From Oscillospiraceae bacterium (GTDB taxonomy: Bacteria > Bacillota > Clostridia > Oscillospirales > Oscillospiraceae): a stretch of 64,000 nucleotides of DNA. How positions within the stretch are numbered: the stretch's first letter is position 1; the number at the start of each line of letters is the position of its first letter. Below the pieces are notes generated by a model. The model did no database searches, was not told where the DNA came from, and saw only the letters and a list, made by a program, of their open reading frames with translations. A program made the translations under genes and the position numbers. Shown here piece after piece: positions 63,276 through 64,000 of this stretch. The stretch is from contig JAJQCF010000031.1 in the NCBI GenBank assembly GCA_021202845.1, forward strand, positions 1 to 64,000, given 5' to 3'.

Positions 63276-64000
63276 TTACCGGCGTCCGCCAAAGCCTCCG
63301 CCGCCGCCGAAGCCGCCGCCTCCACCGAAGCCGCCGCCTCCGAAACCGCCTCCGCGGGAGCCTCCAAAGCCCCCGCCGCCGAAGCCGCCTCCGCGGGAGC
63401 CTCCGAAGCCTCCGCCGCCAAAGCCGCCCCCGCGGGAGCCGCCGCTGCCGCCGAAGCCTCCGCCGCGCGGACTGCCACCGTGCGGGCCGCCGAAGCCGTT
63501 GCCGCCGCCCGGGCTTCCCGGACCGCGGCCGCCCGGACCGCCGGGACCGCGAGGCCCTCTGGGACCCATGCGCGAGTGCATACGGTTGAACCACATTCCG
63601 CCCGGGCGGTGCCAGAACAGTATGGGCACGAATACCGGCGCACCGACGACCGTGCCGTACATTCCGTACCAGCGGCGGTAGCGCATACGGTCAAGCCAGC
63701 TGAGAATGACCACGGCGAGAATGATGAGTACGACGAGTGTGAAAAGAGCGTCGCCCGCGCCGGAGCCCTGCGGCTCGGCATAGTACTCGGAATAATATTC
63801 GGGATAGCTGCCGCTGTAAGACGCAAAGTTAGCGCTGAAATAGGAGTCCATAAGCGCGAACGCCTCGAGCATAAAGTCGCCGTAGTCGCCGCCGCTGAAG
63901 GCGGTGTAGAAGTCGTCCTCAAGGTAATAGCAGTCCGTGTCCGCGCACTCCATCCAAAATTCGTCGCTCTCGGTGTCTATGAGCAGCAGATAGTCCTGCG
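63276..64000 (-). CDS. TPM-domain-like membrane protein with Gly-rich tail, C-terminal part
   Basis: The 5' end lies beyond base 64000; in-frame codons continue to the edge (QDYLLLIDTESDEFW), resembling the end of a TPM domain, followed by an acidic Tyr-rich stretch, one transmembrane helix (LFTLVVLIILAVVILSWL) and a basic cytoplasmic part. The last about 95 residues are Gly/Arg/Phe repeats built from GGSRGGGFGGGGF units. TPM proteins of this type are anchored and often end in low-complexity Gly tails. Function unknown. Confidence 0.8.
   Translation of the reverse strand, partial: QDYLLLIDTESDEFWMECADTDCYYLEDDFYTAFSGGDYGDFMLEAFALMDSYFSANFASYSGSYPEYYSEYYAEPQGSGAGDALFTLVVLIILAVVILSWLDRMRYRRWYGMYGTVVGAPVFVPILFWHRPGGMWFNRMHSRMGPRGPRGPGGPGGRGPGSPGGGNGFGGPHGGSPRGGGFGGSGGSRGGGFGGGGFGGSRGGGFGGGGFGGSRGGGFGGGGFGGGGGFGGGGGFGGRR
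63280..63480 (-). repeat. Gly-rich GGF/SRG-coding repeats
   Basis: Three near-identical about 39-bp units (coding GGSRGGGFGGGGF) followed by shorter GGGGGF units, giving a strongly GC-biased, repetitive tract prone to assembly and replication slippage. Confidence 0.9.

Overview
The window looks like chromosomal DNA of an anaerobic, spore-forming, fairly GC-rich Clostridia member, most like Oscillospiraceae. This is inferred from gene content; no 16S gene is present. Markers are spoIIGA-sigE, cotJ spore-coat genes, PPi-dependent phosphofructokinase, class II aldolase, a minimal SufBC system, the walRK operon, SLH-domain surface proteins and a THF-riboswitch-controlled folate ECF gene.

Layout. 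1-1.3 kb: the C-terminal end of an SLH surface protein with collagen-like GDT repeats, then an initiator tRNA-fMet. 1.3-3.5 kb: a SWIM protein, then sigE and spoIIGA. 3.5-5.9 kb: divergent glycolytic genes pfp and fba. 5.9-10.1 kb: a DUF3298 lipoprotein, a GroEL paralog that has lost both catalytic aspartates, and an unknown protein. 10.2-12.9 kb: sufC-sufB-PHP plus an overlapping 57-codon gene. 12.9-17.8 kb: nudix-walR-walK-yycH-yycI, in which walK seems to use a non-canonical start codon. 17.9-21.2 kb: smpB, prfB and a CapA-like protein. 21.2-27.7 kb: a lone substrate-binding protein with a palindromic operator, then the complete livKHMGF ABC transporter. 27.7-30.9 kb: a frameshifted HAAS gene with a DUF4097 partner, riboswitch-folT, and cotJ genes with a CotJA-CotJB fusion. 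30.9-33.1 kb: gap and thyA.

33.1-37.1 kb is an accessory island. It holds a broken Fic remnant, a 1051-aa PLD-nuclease/helicase/DUF3427 protein and a translationally coupled MutT-type Nudix enzyme, a candidate defence or DNA-repair pair. 37.2-45.9 kb is a molybdenum region: moaA-moaC-mog-MOSC, dut, a DASS anion transporter, and a three-gene cytoplasmic oxidoreductase (FAD/NAD protein, molybdopterin subunit, four-cluster ferredoxin) of unknown substrate. 45.9-54 kb carries a two-component system divergent from a 1214-aa beta-helix/SLH protein and an acidic secreted protein. Three promoters here share a spaced direct-repeat motif, pointing to one regulon. The cluster ends in a 35-codon lipoprotein fragment and an IS5-family element.

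54-58.5 kb: a Gld-like ABC operon (ATPase, permease, GldG-like, DUF4340). 58.5-64 kb: an ArsC/Spx-like protein, membrane dipeptidase and RNase J in an overlapping operon, then recR, rpe and the C-terminal part of a TPM-domain protein with a glycine-rich tail.

The strongest items for follow-up are the shared promoter motif of the surface-protein regulon, the PLD-helicase/Nudix pair, the GroEL paralog, the molybdoenzyme cluster of unknown substrate, and the non-canonical walK start.
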